Assembly: GCF_003217095.1 (NCBI RefSeq)
Contig: NZ_QJSR01000001.1
Location: 124,001 to 188,000 of the forward strand
Origin: Rhizobium sp. PP-CC-3A-592
GTDB taxonomy: Bacteria > Pseudomonadota > Alphaproteobacteria > Rhizobiales > Rhizobiaceae
Length of the DNA stretch: 64,000 bases
Reading direction: 5' to 3'
Under the pieces are notes generated by a model, which was given only the letters and a program-made list of their open reading frames with translations, had not been told where the DNA came from and made no database searches. Both the position numbers and the translations under genes were made by a program. Position 1 is the first letter of the stretch. Every line of letters starts with the position of its first letter. Shown piece by piece: positions 8,793 through 20,116 of this stretch.

Positions 8793-10418
8793 TCAGCTTC
8801 TTGCCACGCAGGGCGCGAAAGCGTCCAGTTCGCGATTATAGACATCCGTCTGGATGTTCATCATGCCGAGCACCGTGTGAAACAGGTTGTCGTGCGACAT
8901 GGCCGCATCCGAATAGGCGAGAAGGCACTTCGTATCAAGCCCTATGGTCCGGGCGTAGGACGGCGAGAACCAGGAGATGAAGGGAACATGGGTCTGTTCC
9001 TTCGGCGCGATCGCATAAGGCGCGCCATGGAGATAGATGCCGTTTTCCCCGAGCGATTCGCCGTGGTCAGACATGTAGATCATGGCGCCGGATATCGTGT
9101 TTTCATGCTTTGCCAGCAGTTTGGCGACACTGGCGAGGATGTGGTCGGTGTAGAGGATCGTGTTGTCGTAGGCATTGACGATCTCGTCATGCGAGCAGTT
9201 CATCAGCTCGTCCGTGCGGCAGTCGGGCGTGAAGCGCCGGTACGCCTCGGGATAGCGGGCGAAGTAGCCGGGACCATGGCTGCCCAGTTGATGAAGCACG
9301 ATCACCGAATCGTGTTTGGTCGTTGCAAGTTTGCTGTCGAGGCCATCGAGGAAGATGCCGTCCAGGCACTCGCCTTCGTGACAGAGCGGGCTGTTTTGCC
9401 GGCCGTTGATCGCGGCATAATCGATCAGCTTAGCGATGCCCTTGCTGCCGGTATTGTTGTCCCACCAGGAGACGTTCACGCCGGCATGGGTGAGAACATC
9501 GACGAGGTTCTGGCGGGTGTGCGCCTTGCTCTCGCTGTATTCGGTCCGCCGGTAGCCGGAAAACATGCAGGGTAAGGACACGGCGGTTGCCGTGCCGCAA
9601 CTGGTCGTGTTGGTGAAGTTGACCACGCCGAGCGCTTTAAGCTCGGGATTGGTTTCGCGGGCATAGCCATCCAGAGAGAAGCTGGCGGCGCGTGCGGTTT
9701 CCCCCGCAACGACCACGACGACGACCGGCTTCTTCTCAGCCGTGAGCCGATCTCCCGCCCGAGCGTCCGTGCCGAAGGGAGCGACCACGGCATCGACCTC
9801 CTTATAGGCGGAGAGCGCGAACCGGACGGCTGACGACAGCGGTGCCGCAGGGTTGAAGACGTTCAGCACTTCCTTCCGCTCGCGGGCGACATAGGCGATG
9901 GCTGCATAGTTATAGCCGATGAGAACCAGCGCCACGGCGAAGGCCGGAAGGATCAGAGCGAGGTTTCGCAGGGCTTTTTGCAGAAACGGACGGTGGCGGA
10001 TGCGCACGAAGCCGATCATGACGGCCGGCAGGACGGCGAAGACGAGGATATGAAGCAAGAAGTGCGGCGTCAGCAGGTGCCCTGCCTCCGCCCCCGTCGT
10101 AACAAAGGCGCTCTCCACCATCTCCTTGTCCACGACCACGCCGTAGGTGTCGGTGAAGTAGGACGCGACGCCGGCGACGAGAACGCAGAGGATCAGGACA
10201 GGCTTGATGATGTAGCGGACCGAGAGGGTCACGAGCGCGCAGATCGTCAGCAGCGATATCGCGACCGAGAAGGCTAGAAGGCTCGTTTTGTTGGAGGAGA
10301 ACGCTGCAGCGGTGCGGCTCCAGAAGGTGATGTTGGTGACGACGAGCAGATAGGCCGACACGATGAGGGTCAGCGGAATGCTGCCGATCTCAGGTCGGGA
10401 AAACGTGGGAATTTTCAA
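8793..10418 (-). CDS. eptA: Lipid A phosphoethanolamine transferase
   Basis: A 541-residue EptA/MCR-family enzyme. Five hydrophobic helices occupy residues about 10-175, followed by a periplasmic alkaline-phosphatase-like domain. Zinc and catalytic residues are present: E240 in AGETAR, the nucleophile T278 in CGTATAV, and the DH pair in MSDHGES. Cysteine pairs typical of the family are kept (C274 and C284, [19 protein letters not shown]). It transfers phosphoethanolamine to lipid A and reduces cationic peptide binding. The start appears to be TTG at 10418, preceded by GGGAG seven bases upstream; no nearby in-frame ATG precedes the first helix. Confidence 0.92.
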   Translation of the reverse strand: MKIPTFSRPEIGSIPLTLIVSAYLLVVTNITFWSRTAAAFSSNKTSLLAFSVAISLLTICALVTLSVRYIIKPVLILCVLVAGVASYFTDTYGVVVDKEMVESAFVTTGAEAGHLLTPHFLLHILVFAVLPAVMIGFVRIRHRPFLQKALRNLALILPAFAVALVLIGYNYAAIAYVARERKEVLNVFNPAAPLSSAVRFALSAYKEVDAVVAPFGTDARAGDRLTAEKKPVVVVVVAGETARAASFSLDGYARETNPELKALGVVNFTNTTSCGTATAVSLPCMFSGYRRTEYSESKAHTRQNLVDVLTHAGVNVSWWDNNTGSKGIAKLIDYAAINGRQNSPLCHEGECLDGIFLDGLDSKLATTKHDSVIVLHQLGSHGPGYFARYPEAYRRFTPDCRTDELMNCSHDEIVNAYDNTILYTDHILASVAKLLAKHENTISGAMIYMSDHGESLGENGIYLHGAPYAIAPKEQTHVPFISWFSPSYARTIGLDTKCLLAYSDAAMSHDNLFHTVLGMMNIQTDVYNRELDAFAPCVARS

Positions 10419-10542
10419 GGGGTCACTCCCGTCAGAACGCCGGCGGGAACCCGTCAGGCTATGCTGAGGGTGTGGTAGAGCCGAAATCCTGTCGGGAAAC
10501 TGTCAGGTCGCGATGCCCTGATATTAAGAGCGAGAACAGGTA

Positions 10543-10570
10543 AGGCGCCACGTGGCGTGGCGCCTCTTTT
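10543..10570. terminator. Strong hairpin downstream of hflX
   Basis: Perfect ten-base arms AGGCGCCACG and CGTGGCGCCT enclose a TGG loop, with CTTTT on the plus-strand side. It begins two to seven bases beyond the hflX stop codon. On the minus strand the hairpin is followed by TTACCTGTTCT, a weak U-tract. It probably ends hflX transcription and separates it from eptA. Confidence 0.65.
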
Positions 10571-10571
10571 G

Positions 10572-11894
10572 CTATTCCCAGTCTTCTGTGGCTGGTTTCT
10601 GTCCCTGGCCGAGACGACGGTCGAGTTCCCCCGCCTCCGTTTCCGTCAGGCGCAGATCGAGCCGGATGGAGCCATCCTCAAGATCTTCGCGATGATCGAC
10701 GATCGCATGCTCATAGAGCCAGGGCAGAAGCTGCAGGCGATCGACGGGCAGCGTGACCGTCGTCTCCATCATGACGCCGGATAGACGACGATTGATTTCC
10801 TGCATAAGGGCATCGACCCCCTCGCCTGTCACGGCTGAAACGGTGATCGTATTGGGCGTATGCACCGCTTTTTCGAGCATCGCCGCATGCGGCTCTTCCT
10901 CGAGCCGGTCGATCTTGTTCCAGACCTCCAGCAGGCGCTCGGTGCGCGCCTTCTCGTCGATGCCGAGATCTTCGAGAATACGCTCGACGTCTTCGGACTG
11001 TGCCGCGTGGTCCGGATCCGAGACATCGCGGACGTGCAGGATGAGATCGGCCTCCAGCACCTCTTCGAGCGTCGCCCGGAATGCCGCCACGAGGTGCGTC
11101 GGCAGGTCCGAGATGAAGCCGACGGTGTCGGAGAGGATGACGGTGCGGCCTTGCGGCAGCTTCATCCGGCGCAGCGTCGGATCGAGGGTCGCAAACAGCA
11201 TGTCCTCGGCCAGCACGCCCGCGCCGGTGATCCGGTTGAACAGCGTCGATTTGCCGGCATTGGTATAGCCGACGAGGGCGACGATGGGATGCGGCACCTT
11301 GCGGCGCTTGGAGCGATGCAGCTGGCGCGTCCGACGCACCTGCTCCAGCTCCTTTTCCAGCTTGATGATCTTGTCCTGAAGCTGGCGGCGGTCGGCCTCG
11401 ATCTGGGTTTCACCCGGACCACCCATGAAGCCCGCGCCCCCGCGCTGGCGTTCAAGGTGGGTCCAGCTGCGGACCAGACGGCCCTTCTGATAGTTCAGGT
11501 GCGCCAGATCGACCTGCAACGTGCCTTCCTTGGTTGAAGCGCGGCGGCCGAAGATCTCGAGAATGAGGCCCGTGCGGTCGATGACCTTGGCGTTCCATTC
11601 CTTCTCGAGATTGCGCTGCTGCACAGGTGTCAGCGGGTGGTCCACGATGACGAGACCGGCATCCTGGGTGTCCAGCAGATGGCCGATCTCTTCGATCTTG
11701 CCGCTGCCGAGCAGCGTTCCCGGCTTCGGCTGGGCGATAGGCACGACCAGCCCCTGGACGACGGACAAATCGATGGCACGCGCCAGACCGATCGTTTCCT
11801 CGAGACGCGCCTCGTCCGAGCGGATCGAATGCGGTTGCTCGGCGTGCTGTCGCCCGGTTTTCTTGACGACCGGGACGATGACCAGCGCCCGCAT
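10572..11894 (-). CDS. hflX: Ribosome-associated GTPase HflX
   Basis: A 440-residue GTPase. The N-terminal nucleotide-binding-like domain contains the HflX hallmark GGPGETQIE near residue 160, followed by a coiled coil and a TRAFAC G domain: G1 [12 protein letters not shown]3 DTVGF and G4 NKID. HflX splits stalled 70S ribosomes under stress. It lies 79 bases downstream of hfq on the same strand, the conserved hfq-hflX pairing. The ATG at 11894 is used; no convincing ribosome site distinguishes an earlier start. Confidence 0.95.
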   Translation of the reverse strand: MRALVIVPVVKKTGRQHAEQPHSIRSDEARLEETIGLARAIDLSVVQGLVVPIAQPKPGTLLGSGKIEEIGHLLDTQDAGLVIVDHPLTPVQQRNLEKEWNAKVIDRTGLILEIFGRRASTKEGTLQVDLAHLNYQKGRLVRSWTHLERQRGGAGFMGGPGETQIEADRRQLQDKIIKLEKELEQVRRTRQLHRSKRRKVPHPIVALVGYTNAGKSTLFNRITGAGVLAEDMLFATLDPTLRRMKLPQGRTVILSDTVGFISDLPTHLVAAFRATLEEVLEADLILHVRDVSDPDHAAQSEDVERILEDLGIDEKARTERLLEVWNKIDRLEEEPHAAMLEKAVHTPNTITVSAVTGEGVDALMQEINRRLSGVMMETTVTLPVDRLQLLPWLYEHAIVDHREDLEDGSIRLDLRLTETEAGELDRRLGQGQKPATEDWE

Positions 11895-11973
11895 GTCGTC
11901 GCGGTGCTTCTCGGTCTCGGGGATGATGCTGTCTGGGGTATCGTTGTGTTTTGTGATGGCTTCAGTCCGGTGT

Positions 11974-12216
11974 TCAGGAGGCGGATTCTTCGCTCTCGAA
12001 CATCTGCATGGGCTGGCCCGGCATGATGGTCGAGATGGCGTGCTTGTACACGAGCTGGGAATGCCCGTCGCGCCGCAGCAGCACGCAGAAATTATCGAAC
12101 GAGGTAACGACGCCTGTCAGCTTGACGCCATTGATGAGGAAGATGGTGAGAGAGATCTTCTGTTTGCGAACCGTATTGAGAAAAAGGTCCTGCAGGTTCT
12201 GAGAACGTTCCGCCAT
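11974..12216 (-). CDS. hfq: RNA chaperone Hfq
   Basis: An 80-residue Sm-like protein. The Sm1 region ([15 protein letters not shown], with the proximal-face Q and F residues) and Sm2 motif (YKHAIST) are typical of alphaproteobacterial Hfq. The hexamer pairs small RNAs with mRNAs. The C-terminal tail is short and acidic (FESEESAS). It is upstream of hflX on the same strand and separated from ntrX by 191 bases that carry a 14-base palindrome. Confidence 0.97.
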   Translation of the reverse strand: MAERSQNLQDLFLNTVRKQKISLTIFLINGVKLTGVVTSFDNFCVLLRRDGHSQLVYKHAISTIMPGQPMQMFESEESAS

Positions 12217-12248
12217 AGCGCCGCTTCTTTCTTTATTGCCGGTTCGAA

Positions 12249-12262
12249 ATCAACCGGTTGAT
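12249..12262. promoter_or_regulatory. Perfect 14-base palindrome ahead of hfq
   Basis: ATCAACCGGTTGAT reads identically on both strands, 33 bases before the hfq start codon, so it lies in the likely 5' untranslated region or promoter. It could be a repressor site or part of an RNA structure. It is not an FNR/FixK box: the half-sites are in the inverse order. No regulator can be named. Confidence 0.4.
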
Positions 12263-12407
12263 ACGTCTGTAATTCGAGAGTTGCCCCCGCGCGCCTGCCC
12301 CTCAGACGCTGCGGAATCTGGTATCGCATCAAGGTCTCTTTCGCAATGTCGAAAAAGCCTGCGCGACGTTTCCGTGACACCGTAGGGCCGGCGGCGTTCA
12401 TCTGCTC

Positions 12408-13772
12408 TTACACACCGAGCGACTTCAGCTTGCGATGCAGGGCGGAGCGCTCCATGCCCACGAACTCCGCCGTGCGCGAGATGTTTCCACCGAAACGGTT
12501 GATCTGCGCGATCAGGTAGTCCCGTTCGAACATTTCGCGCGCTTCGCGCAGCGGCAGCGTCATGATGTGCTGGTCGCCCTGGGCGGAGATCTTCGGCAGG
12601 CTGTCGCCCACTTCCGTCGGCAGCATGTCGGCCGAGATCACTGTGTCCGGCCCATCGGAACGCGCGAGGATCATCAGGCGCTCGATATTGTTGCGAAGCT
12701 GGCGGATATTGCCCGGCCAGCCATGTGCCTGCAGAACGGCCAGCGCATCGTCGCCGATCTTGCGCGAGCGGATGCCCGCCTGTTCGCTGATCTGGCGCAT
12801 AAACATATCGACCAGGAACGGAATGTCCTCCCGGCGATCGGCCAGCGCCGGCACGCGGACGGGAATGACCGCCAGACGGTGGTAGAGATCCTCGCGGAAG
12901 GCGCCCTCGGCAATCAGGCTTTCGAGATTGTAGGCGGTGGAGGAGATGATGCGGACATCGACCTTGACCCGCTTCGAACCGCCGACGCGCTCGAACTGCT
13001 GGTCCACGAGCACGCGTAGGATCTTGTTCTGCGTCTCGCGCGGCATCTCGCCGATCTCGTCGAGATAGAGCATGCCGCCATGTGCTTCCTCCAGCGCGCC
13101 GGTCTTGCGCGGCTGGCCCGGCGTTCCCTCCGTGCCGAACAGGGCGATTTCCATGCGGTCGGGCGTGATCGCCGCGGCGTTCAGCGCCACGAAAGGGCCG
13201 GCGGCGCGGGCGGACTTCTTGTGGATCATCCGCGCCACGAGTTCCTTGCCGGAGCCGGAGGGCCCGTGGATCATGATGCGGCTGTTGGTCGGCGCGACCT
13301 TTTCGATGGTCTGGCGCAGTTGCGAGACAGCAACGGAGGTGCCGATCAGCTCAACCGGATCACCGGAACGCTTCTTGAGCTCCGTCACTTCGCGCTTCAG
13401 CTTGGAGTTTTCCAGCGCCCGTTCCGCGATCAGGATGAGGCGATCCGCTTTGAAGGGCTTTTCGATGAAATCATAGGCACCGCGACGGATCGCCGAGACG
13501 GCGGTCTCGATGTTGCCGTGACCGGAGATCATGACGACCGGCAGGTCCGGATGCCGGCTCTTGATCTCGTCCAGCAGGGACAGACCGTCGAGGCGGCTGC
13601 CCTGCATCCAGATATCGAGGAAGACGAGGCGCGGCACGCGGTCGGAAATGGCGGCCAGCGCGCTGTCGCTGTCGAACGCCATGCGCGTCTCGTAGCCTTC
13701 GTCCGACAGGATGCCGGAGACGATCTCGCGAATGTCCTGTTCGTCGTCTACAACCAGAATATCAGCGGCCAT
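12408..13772 (-). CDS. ntrX: Response regulator NtrX
   Basis: A 454-residue NtrC-type regulator: receiver domain (phosphoacceptor D53 in FLDIWMQG), AAA+ domain (Walker A GPSGSGKE at 170-177, Walker B YLDEIGEM) and a Fis-type HTH at the C-terminus (SRTAEFVGMERSALHRKLKSL). The sigma-54 contact loop GAFTGA is absent; the equivalent region reads LFGTEGTPGQ (211-220). That is expected of NtrX rather than NtrC and suggests it does not act as a classical sigma-54 activator. It overlaps ntrY by 11 bases. NtrX responds to NtrY and affects nitrogen metabolism, respiration and envelope functions in related bacteria. Confidence 0.95.
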   Translation of the reverse strand: MAADILVVDDEQDIREIVSGILSDEGYETRMAFDSDSALAAISDRVPRLVFLDIWMQGSRLDGLSLLDEIKSRHPDLPVVMISGHGNIETAVSAIRRGAYDFIEKPFKADRLILIAERALENSKLKREVTELKKRSGDPVELIGTSVAVSQLRQTIEKVAPTNSRIMIHGPSGSGKELVARMIHKKSARAAGPFVALNAAAITPDRMEIALFGTEGTPGQPRKTGALEEAHGGMLYLDEIGEMPRETQNKILRVLVDQQFERVGGSKRVKVDVRIISSTAYNLESLIAEGAFREDLYHRLAVIPVRVPALADRREDIPFLVDMFMRQISEQAGIRSRKIGDDALAVLQAHGWPGNIRQLRNNIERLMILARSDGPDTVISADMLPTEVGDSLPKISAQGDQHIMTLPLREAREMFERDYLIAQINRFGGNISRTAEFVGMERSALHRKLKSLGV

Positions 13773-16122
13773 CGGTCAGTTCCTTGCTTTGTCTGTCGTC
13801 GTCTTTGTGTTCCGCATCGGCGGAGCCCAATCGTTTCGGATCCGGCGCCAAGAGCTCTGCGGGCGGACCTGCGATACCCGGGCGGTTTCGCTCTGCCTCG
13901 GCGATGATCGCCGGCGGCAGGATGATGCGGATCATTGCGCCGTGGCCCTGGTCGAAATCGGCCGGTGCGTCGTGTAGTTCGAGGTGTCCGCCATGGTCCT
14001 CGATGATCTTCTTGACGATGGCGAGCCCGAGGCCGGTGCCCTTCTCGCGCATCGTCATATAGGGCTCGAGGATCCGATGACGGTTCTCGGTCGGCAGGCC
14101 TTTGCCGTTGTCGATGATATCGACCACGTAGGTGCCGCTCTTCTCGTTGAGACGGGAGCGGATCATGATCTTCAGCTCATCGCGTTCCGCATCGGCGGGC
14201 AGCGACTCGATCGATTCCACCGCATTCTTGATGATGTTCCCGAAGGCCTGCCCCAGCATGCGCCCGTCGAACGAGCCATCCAGAGCATCGTCGCCGAAAT
14301 CGCGGATGAACTGGATGTCGCTCGTACCCATTTCCCGCAGGAAAACGGCATCCTTCAGGATCGCGCGGAGGTCGGAGCGCTCCTTCGTCGGCTTCGGCAT
14401 GCGGGCAAAGGACGAGAATTCATCGACCATGCGGCCGATATCCTCGACCTGACGAACGATCGTGTCCGTGCACTGGTCGAAAACGGCCCGGTCGTCCGGG
14501 TTGATCTGCTTGCCGTAGCGGCGTTTCAGGCGCTCGGCCGAGAGCTGGATCGGCGTCAGCGGGTTCTTGATCTCGTGGGCAATGCGGCGGGCGACGTCGG
14601 CCCAGGCGGTCGAGCGCTGGGCGATGACGAGATCGGTGATGTCATCGAGCGTAATGACGTAGGACTCGGCCGTATCGGTCGCCTCCTCGCGGGTCACCTG
14701 AACGTTCAGCGTGCGCTCCTTGCCGTTGCGCATGATGTTGATCTGCTTGCGGAAGTCGTTCCTCGGCCTGGAGATCGCTTCGGTCAGGACATCATCGATC
14801 TCGGGGGCCACATCCGCCAGGCGCTCGCCGACAATGTCGAGGGTGGGACGGGAGAGGAAGACCTCCGTCGATGGGTTGGCGATGGTGATGCGGCGATCGT
14901 CCTCAACGCCGATGACGGCCGCCGTCACGCCCGACAGCACGGCCTCGATGAAGCGACGGCGGTTGTCCATCTCGTCTTTCGCTTCGAGCAACTGGTGCTG
15001 CTGGGTGCGGATCTCCACGATCATCTTGTTGAAGGTGCGCGAGAGACTGCCGACATCGCCGTCGACCGCGTGAACGGGTACGACGACGTTGAGGTTGCCG
15101 GAGGCAACGCTGTCGGCGGCACCGATCAACAGGCGGATGGGGCGCACGATCCGGTCTGCGACCGCGATCGCCGCCCAGATCGCCGCCAGCAGAACGATGA
15201 GCGCGAAGCCAAGATAGAGAACCCCGAAGGCGACCTGAAGCGAGGTCCGGCCGGCGGCGAGGTTGCGGTATTCCGCAACGTTCTCCTCCATCAGCCGCAT
15301 CGAATTCATCACCTTGGGATCGACGGTGCGAACGGTATAGAGATAGGCACCGGCGATGTTGTCGAGCGGAATGATGGCGCCGACGAGATTGGTTATGCCG
15401 GGCGGGATGAGCGTCGGCTGGCCCGAGACCGTGCTTGCCAGAGCATCGACCGGGATGGCCGGCAAGGGCCGGTCGGTCGGGATGTTGGCCTGCAGGATCG
15501 CCGAGCCGTCCGCCCGCACGAGGAACGCACCGAGCATGCCGCGCGCCCGCGCCTGCCGTGTCATGAGATCCACGAAACCGGTGCGGTCGAGACTGTAGAG
15601 CTGGCGATTGCGCTCGAGGTCGGTCGCCATCGACGCCGTTTGCCCCTGAAGGTAGCTCGCGTTCTCCAGCACATAGGCCTGCGCGACGTCGATGGAGGAC
15701 CGCACGATCGCCTGCGTCCGCAACGAGAACCAGCGATCGAGCCCGACATCGAGCGTGATCGAGGCGAAGATGGCAACGAGAATCGCGGGCGTGATAGCGA
15801 CGATTGAGAAAAGCGCGACGATGCGGACATGCAGCCGTGCCGCAGCCCGGCCCTTGTTGCGAGCCCGCAGCAGCCGCATGATCTCGCGGCCGATCAGGTA
15901 GATCAGGCCGATGACGAACAGCGCGTTGATCGCCGCGGAGGCTATGACGATATTGGTTTCGGGCTTGATCGGCGTCAGGCCGAGCAGCACCAGCAAGGAA
16001 ATCATCGCGCAGGCCAGTGCACCGGAGGCCAGCACGAGGCCCGGCAGAGCGAAGGCGGCGCGGCGATCCGTGCCGTTGCCCGCCTCGTCCTTTGCCAATG
16101 GCAGTATCAGCCCTTCGGCCAT
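13762..16122 (-). CDS. ntrY: Sensor histidine kinase NtrY
   Basis: About 786 residues. The N-terminus has three to four hydrophobic helices with a large extracytoplasmic loop between about residues 100 and 280, then HAMP, PAS, HisKA (H in [14 protein letters not shown]) and ATPase domains (DNGKGLP, GTGLGLAI). It is the membrane sensor partner of NtrX, encoded next to it with an 11-base overlap. The ATG at 16122 is preferred because GGTGGA lies seven bases upstream; an ATG 15 bases earlier lacks a site. The 178-base gap from ntrC suggests a separate promoter. Confidence 0.95.
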   Translation of the reverse strand: MAEGLILPLAKDEAGNGTDRRAAFALPGLVLASGALACAMISLLVLLGLTPIKPETNIVIASAAINALFVIGLIYLIGREIMRLLRARNKGRAAARLHVRIVALFSIVAITPAILVAIFASITLDVGLDRWFSLRTQAIVRSSIDVAQAYVLENASYLQGQTASMATDLERNRQLYSLDRTGFVDLMTRQARARGMLGAFLVRADGSAILQANIPTDRPLPAIPVDALASTVSGQPTLIPPGITNLVGAIIPLDNIAGAYLYTVRTVDPKVMNSMRLMEENVAEYRNLAAGRTSLQVAFGVLYLGFALIVLLAAIWAAIAVADRIVRPIRLLIGAADSVASGNLNVVVPVHAVDGDVGSLSRTFNKMIVEIRTQQHQLLEAKDEMDNRRRFIEAVLSGVTAAVIGVEDDRRITIANPSTEVFLSRPTLDIVGERLADVAPEIDDVLTEAISRPRNDFRKQINIMRNGKERTLNVQVTREEATDTAESYVITLDDITDLVIAQRSTAWADVARRIAHEIKNPLTPIQLSAERLKRRYGKQINPDDRAVFDQCTDTIVRQVEDIGRMVDEFSSFARMPKPTKERSDLRAILKDAVFLREMGTSDIQFIRDFGDDALDGSFDGRMLGQAFGNIIKNAVESIESLPADAERDELKIMIRSRLNEKSGTYVVDIIDNGKGLPTENRHRILEPYMTMREKGTGLGLAIVKKIIEDHGGHLELHDAPADFDQGHGAMIRIILPPAIIAEAERNRPGIAGPPAELLAPDPKRLGSADAEHKDDDRQSKELTDGR

Positions 16123-16300
16123 GCGTATTCCACCCATTGACGGTGTCCGGCAAGAACCGGTCCCGCTCGCCCAAGGATCTCAGCGACCCCGGACCTCGCC
16201 CGATGACCATGAGGCCGGACCCTGCCTTTCGGACGAGTCGGCTCCCATGTGTCATCCAAGCAACACAATGTGGCGTAAATGCAACGGTCGGTGAAGGGTG

Positions 16301-17751
<1,451 letters not shown>

Positions 17752-17755
<4 letters not shown>

Positions 17756-18897
17756 CGGGTCTTCCCTTTTACAGCAATGGGTTCGGGGTCCTCGGCGGTC
17801 GGTCCCTTCGACGCAGGCATGAGGACGCGGAATATCGTACGGTTGGTCTGGCTGTCACATTCGACGATGCCGCCGTGACCGCCGATGATCTTTGCCACCA
17901 GCGCAAGGCCGAGGCCCGAGCCGTTGGTCTTGGTGGTGATGAAGGGGTCGAAGAGGTGCGGCACGAGATCGGCGGGCACGCCCGGGCCATTGTCGTGCAC
18001 ACAGAATTCGAGCGGCAGCGAGATCTTCTCGCGCGTGCCGGCGACCGACAGGCGGATGCCGGGGCGATAGGCGGTGGTCAGCATGATCTCGCCATCCGGC
18101 TTGTCGCCGATCGCCTCTGCGGCGTTCTTCACGAGGTTCAGGAACACCTGCACCAGTTGGTCGCGATTGGCATAGACCGGAGGCAGCGAGGGGTCATAAT
18201 TCTCGGTGATGCGGATGCGACGGGCAAAGCCTGCTCGCGCCACGGCCTTCACATGGTCGAGGATGGAGTGGATGTTGACCGGATGCCGGTCCACGGGGCG
18301 CTCGTCGGAGAACACTTCCATACGGTCGACCAGCGAGACGATGCGGTCGGTCTCGTCGCAGATCAGCCGGGTCAGCGCCCGGTCCTCGTCATTGACGGAG
18401 CTTTCCAGCAACTGGGCGGCGCCGCGAATACCGGACAGCGGGTTCTTGATCTCATGCGCCAGCATGGAGGCAAGCCCCGTGACCGATCGGGCTGCGGCGC
18501 GGTGCGTCAGCTGCCGGTCGATCTTGTCGGCCATGGAGCGTTCCTGGAAGACGATGACGACGCAGCCGGGTTCCGAAAGCACAGGCGCGACGTAGAGGTC
18601 CACCAGCTTGTCGGCCCCCAGTCGCGGCGACGACAGGTCGACCCGGTACTCGTTGACCGCTGCCTTGCGCTCCCGGACCTGCTCGATCAGCGTCAGCAGC
18701 GGGCTGCCGAAGGGAATGAAGGTGCTGATATCGTGGCGGGCCAGATAGTTGGCGCTGGCGCCGAAGAAGGCCTCGGCCTCCCAGTTGGCGAAGGTGACCA
18801 GCCCGCTCTCGTTGACGAGGACCACCGGGTTCTGGATCGCGTTCAGCACCGCCATCGGCAACACGCTCTTTGTGTCGTCGGTTATTTTGCCGCTCAT
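17752..18897 (-). CDS. ntrB: Nitrogen sensor kinase/phosphatase NtrB
   Basis: A 381-residue soluble kinase without membrane segments: N-terminal PAS domain (residues ~15-120), HisKA with H148 in [12 protein letters not shown], and an ATPase domain with [16 protein letters not shown] and GSGLGLAL. It phosphorylates or dephosphorylates NtrC according to PII (GlnB) state, and so to glutamine/2-oxoglutarate. It starts inside the dusB stop codon (ATGA overlap) and its own stop overlaps ntrC the same way, the conserved nifR3-ntrB-ntrC arrangement of rhizobia. Confidence 0.96.
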
Positions 18898-19919
18898 GCC
18901 GCCATCGTCCTTTCAACCGCTGTCTCGCCATCCCGAAGAAGCTCGAGAAGACCCGATAGCGCCGCCTTGTGATCCGTCGCCGTCAACACGGACGCTTTGC
19001 GATGCCCGGAGGCATCGGGCGCGAACCGGTCGATATACCAGCCGAGATGTTTTCGCGCATGGCGAAGGCCCGTCTCCATACCGTAGAAGGCAAGCATCAT
19101 CTCGTAATGCTCTGAAATGACATCAAGACGCGCCTGCCCTTCCGGCGCGGCGCAGGCACCGGCGAGAACGCCCGCATGCCATGGCCGCCCCTGGCACGCC
19201 CGTCCGGTCATGACCGCGTCGGCGCCCGAGCGCTGCAGAATTTCGGTCGCATCGTCGAGCGTCGCGACGTCGCCATTGGCAACCAGCGGCAGGGACACCG
19301 CATCGCGCACGGCGCGGATCGCGTCCCAGTCTGCATGCCCCTTGTAGAATTGCATGCGCGTGCGCCCATGGATCGTCACCATGCGGATGCCGACCGCCTC
19401 GGCGCGGCGGGCGATCTCGGGTGCGTTCATCGTCGTCTCGTCCCAGCCGAGTCGCATCTTCAACGTCACGGGAACATCGACGGCGCGGACCGTCGCCTCG
19501 ATCAGCGAAAGCGCATGGTCCGGATCACGCATCAGTGCCGAACCGGAGTAGCCGCCGGTGACCTTCTTTGCGGGACATCCCATATTGATGTCGATAACAT
19601 CGGCACCGTTTCCGGCTGCGATCTTCGCCGCCTCCGCCATCCAGTGCGCCTCGCGTCCGGCCAGCTGCACCATATGCGGCGTGATGCCTGCATTTTTCAG
19701 CCGCGCCCAACTCTCGCCCGCATTGCAAGCCAGCTCGCGGCTTGCTACCATTTCGGTCACGACGAGGCCTGCGCCATAGCGCCATGCCAGTTGCCGGAAC
19801 GGCAGATCGGTCACGCCGGACATGGGCGCAAGCACCACGCGGTTTCGAAACGACATCCCCTCGATCGCGAAGGGCGATGACAATGTCGGAAGATGCAAGT
19901 GATTATCTTTCAGGCACAT
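18894..19919 (-). CDS. dusB: tRNA-dihydrouridine synthase DusB (NifR3)
   Basis: A 341-residue FMN-dependent TIM-barrel enzyme that reduces uridines in the tRNA D-loop. It has [12 protein letters not shown] at the N-terminus, the catalytic cysteine in NMGCPAKKV, the FMN contact IHGRTR and GRACQGRPW at the C-terminal end of the barrel. It is the first gene of the dusB-ntrB-ntrC operon. Its promoter must lie in the 197-base divergent region shared with ispDF. A downstream in-frame ATG (19856) exists, but the longer form fits the family N-terminus loosely; ATG 19919 is kept. Confidence 0.94.
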   Translation of the reverse strand: MCLKDNHLHLPTLSSPFAIEGMSFRNRVVLAPMSGVTDLPFRQLAWRYGAGLVVTEMVASRELACNAGESWARLKNAGITPHMVQLAGREAHWMAEAAKIAAGNGADVIDINMGCPAKKVTGGYSGSALMRDPDHALSLIEATVRAVDVPVTLKMRLGWDETTMNAPEIARRAEAVGIRMVTIHGRTRMQFYKGHADWDAIRAVRDAVSLPLVANGDVATLDDATEILQRSGADAVMTGRACQGRPWHAGVLAGACAAPEGQARLDVISEHYEMMLAFYGMETGLRHARKHLGWYIDRFAPDASGHRKASVLTATDHKAALSGLLELLRDGETAVERTMAA

Positions 19920-20116
19920 GAATTTTCTGCACTATTTTTAGACATAGATATCGCCATTGCCAAGCGCTTTCACGCGACATCCGTAAATTTCCTCATTCCC
20001 TTGCCCGCTTCGCTGGCAAAGCCCATCGGCGCGGGTTAAACGCGCTCAAACGGACCGGCGCGGCACCCTCTCGCCGAGCGGCAGTTCAGTGCAGGCAGGG
20101 AGGCGTCTTACAGCAG

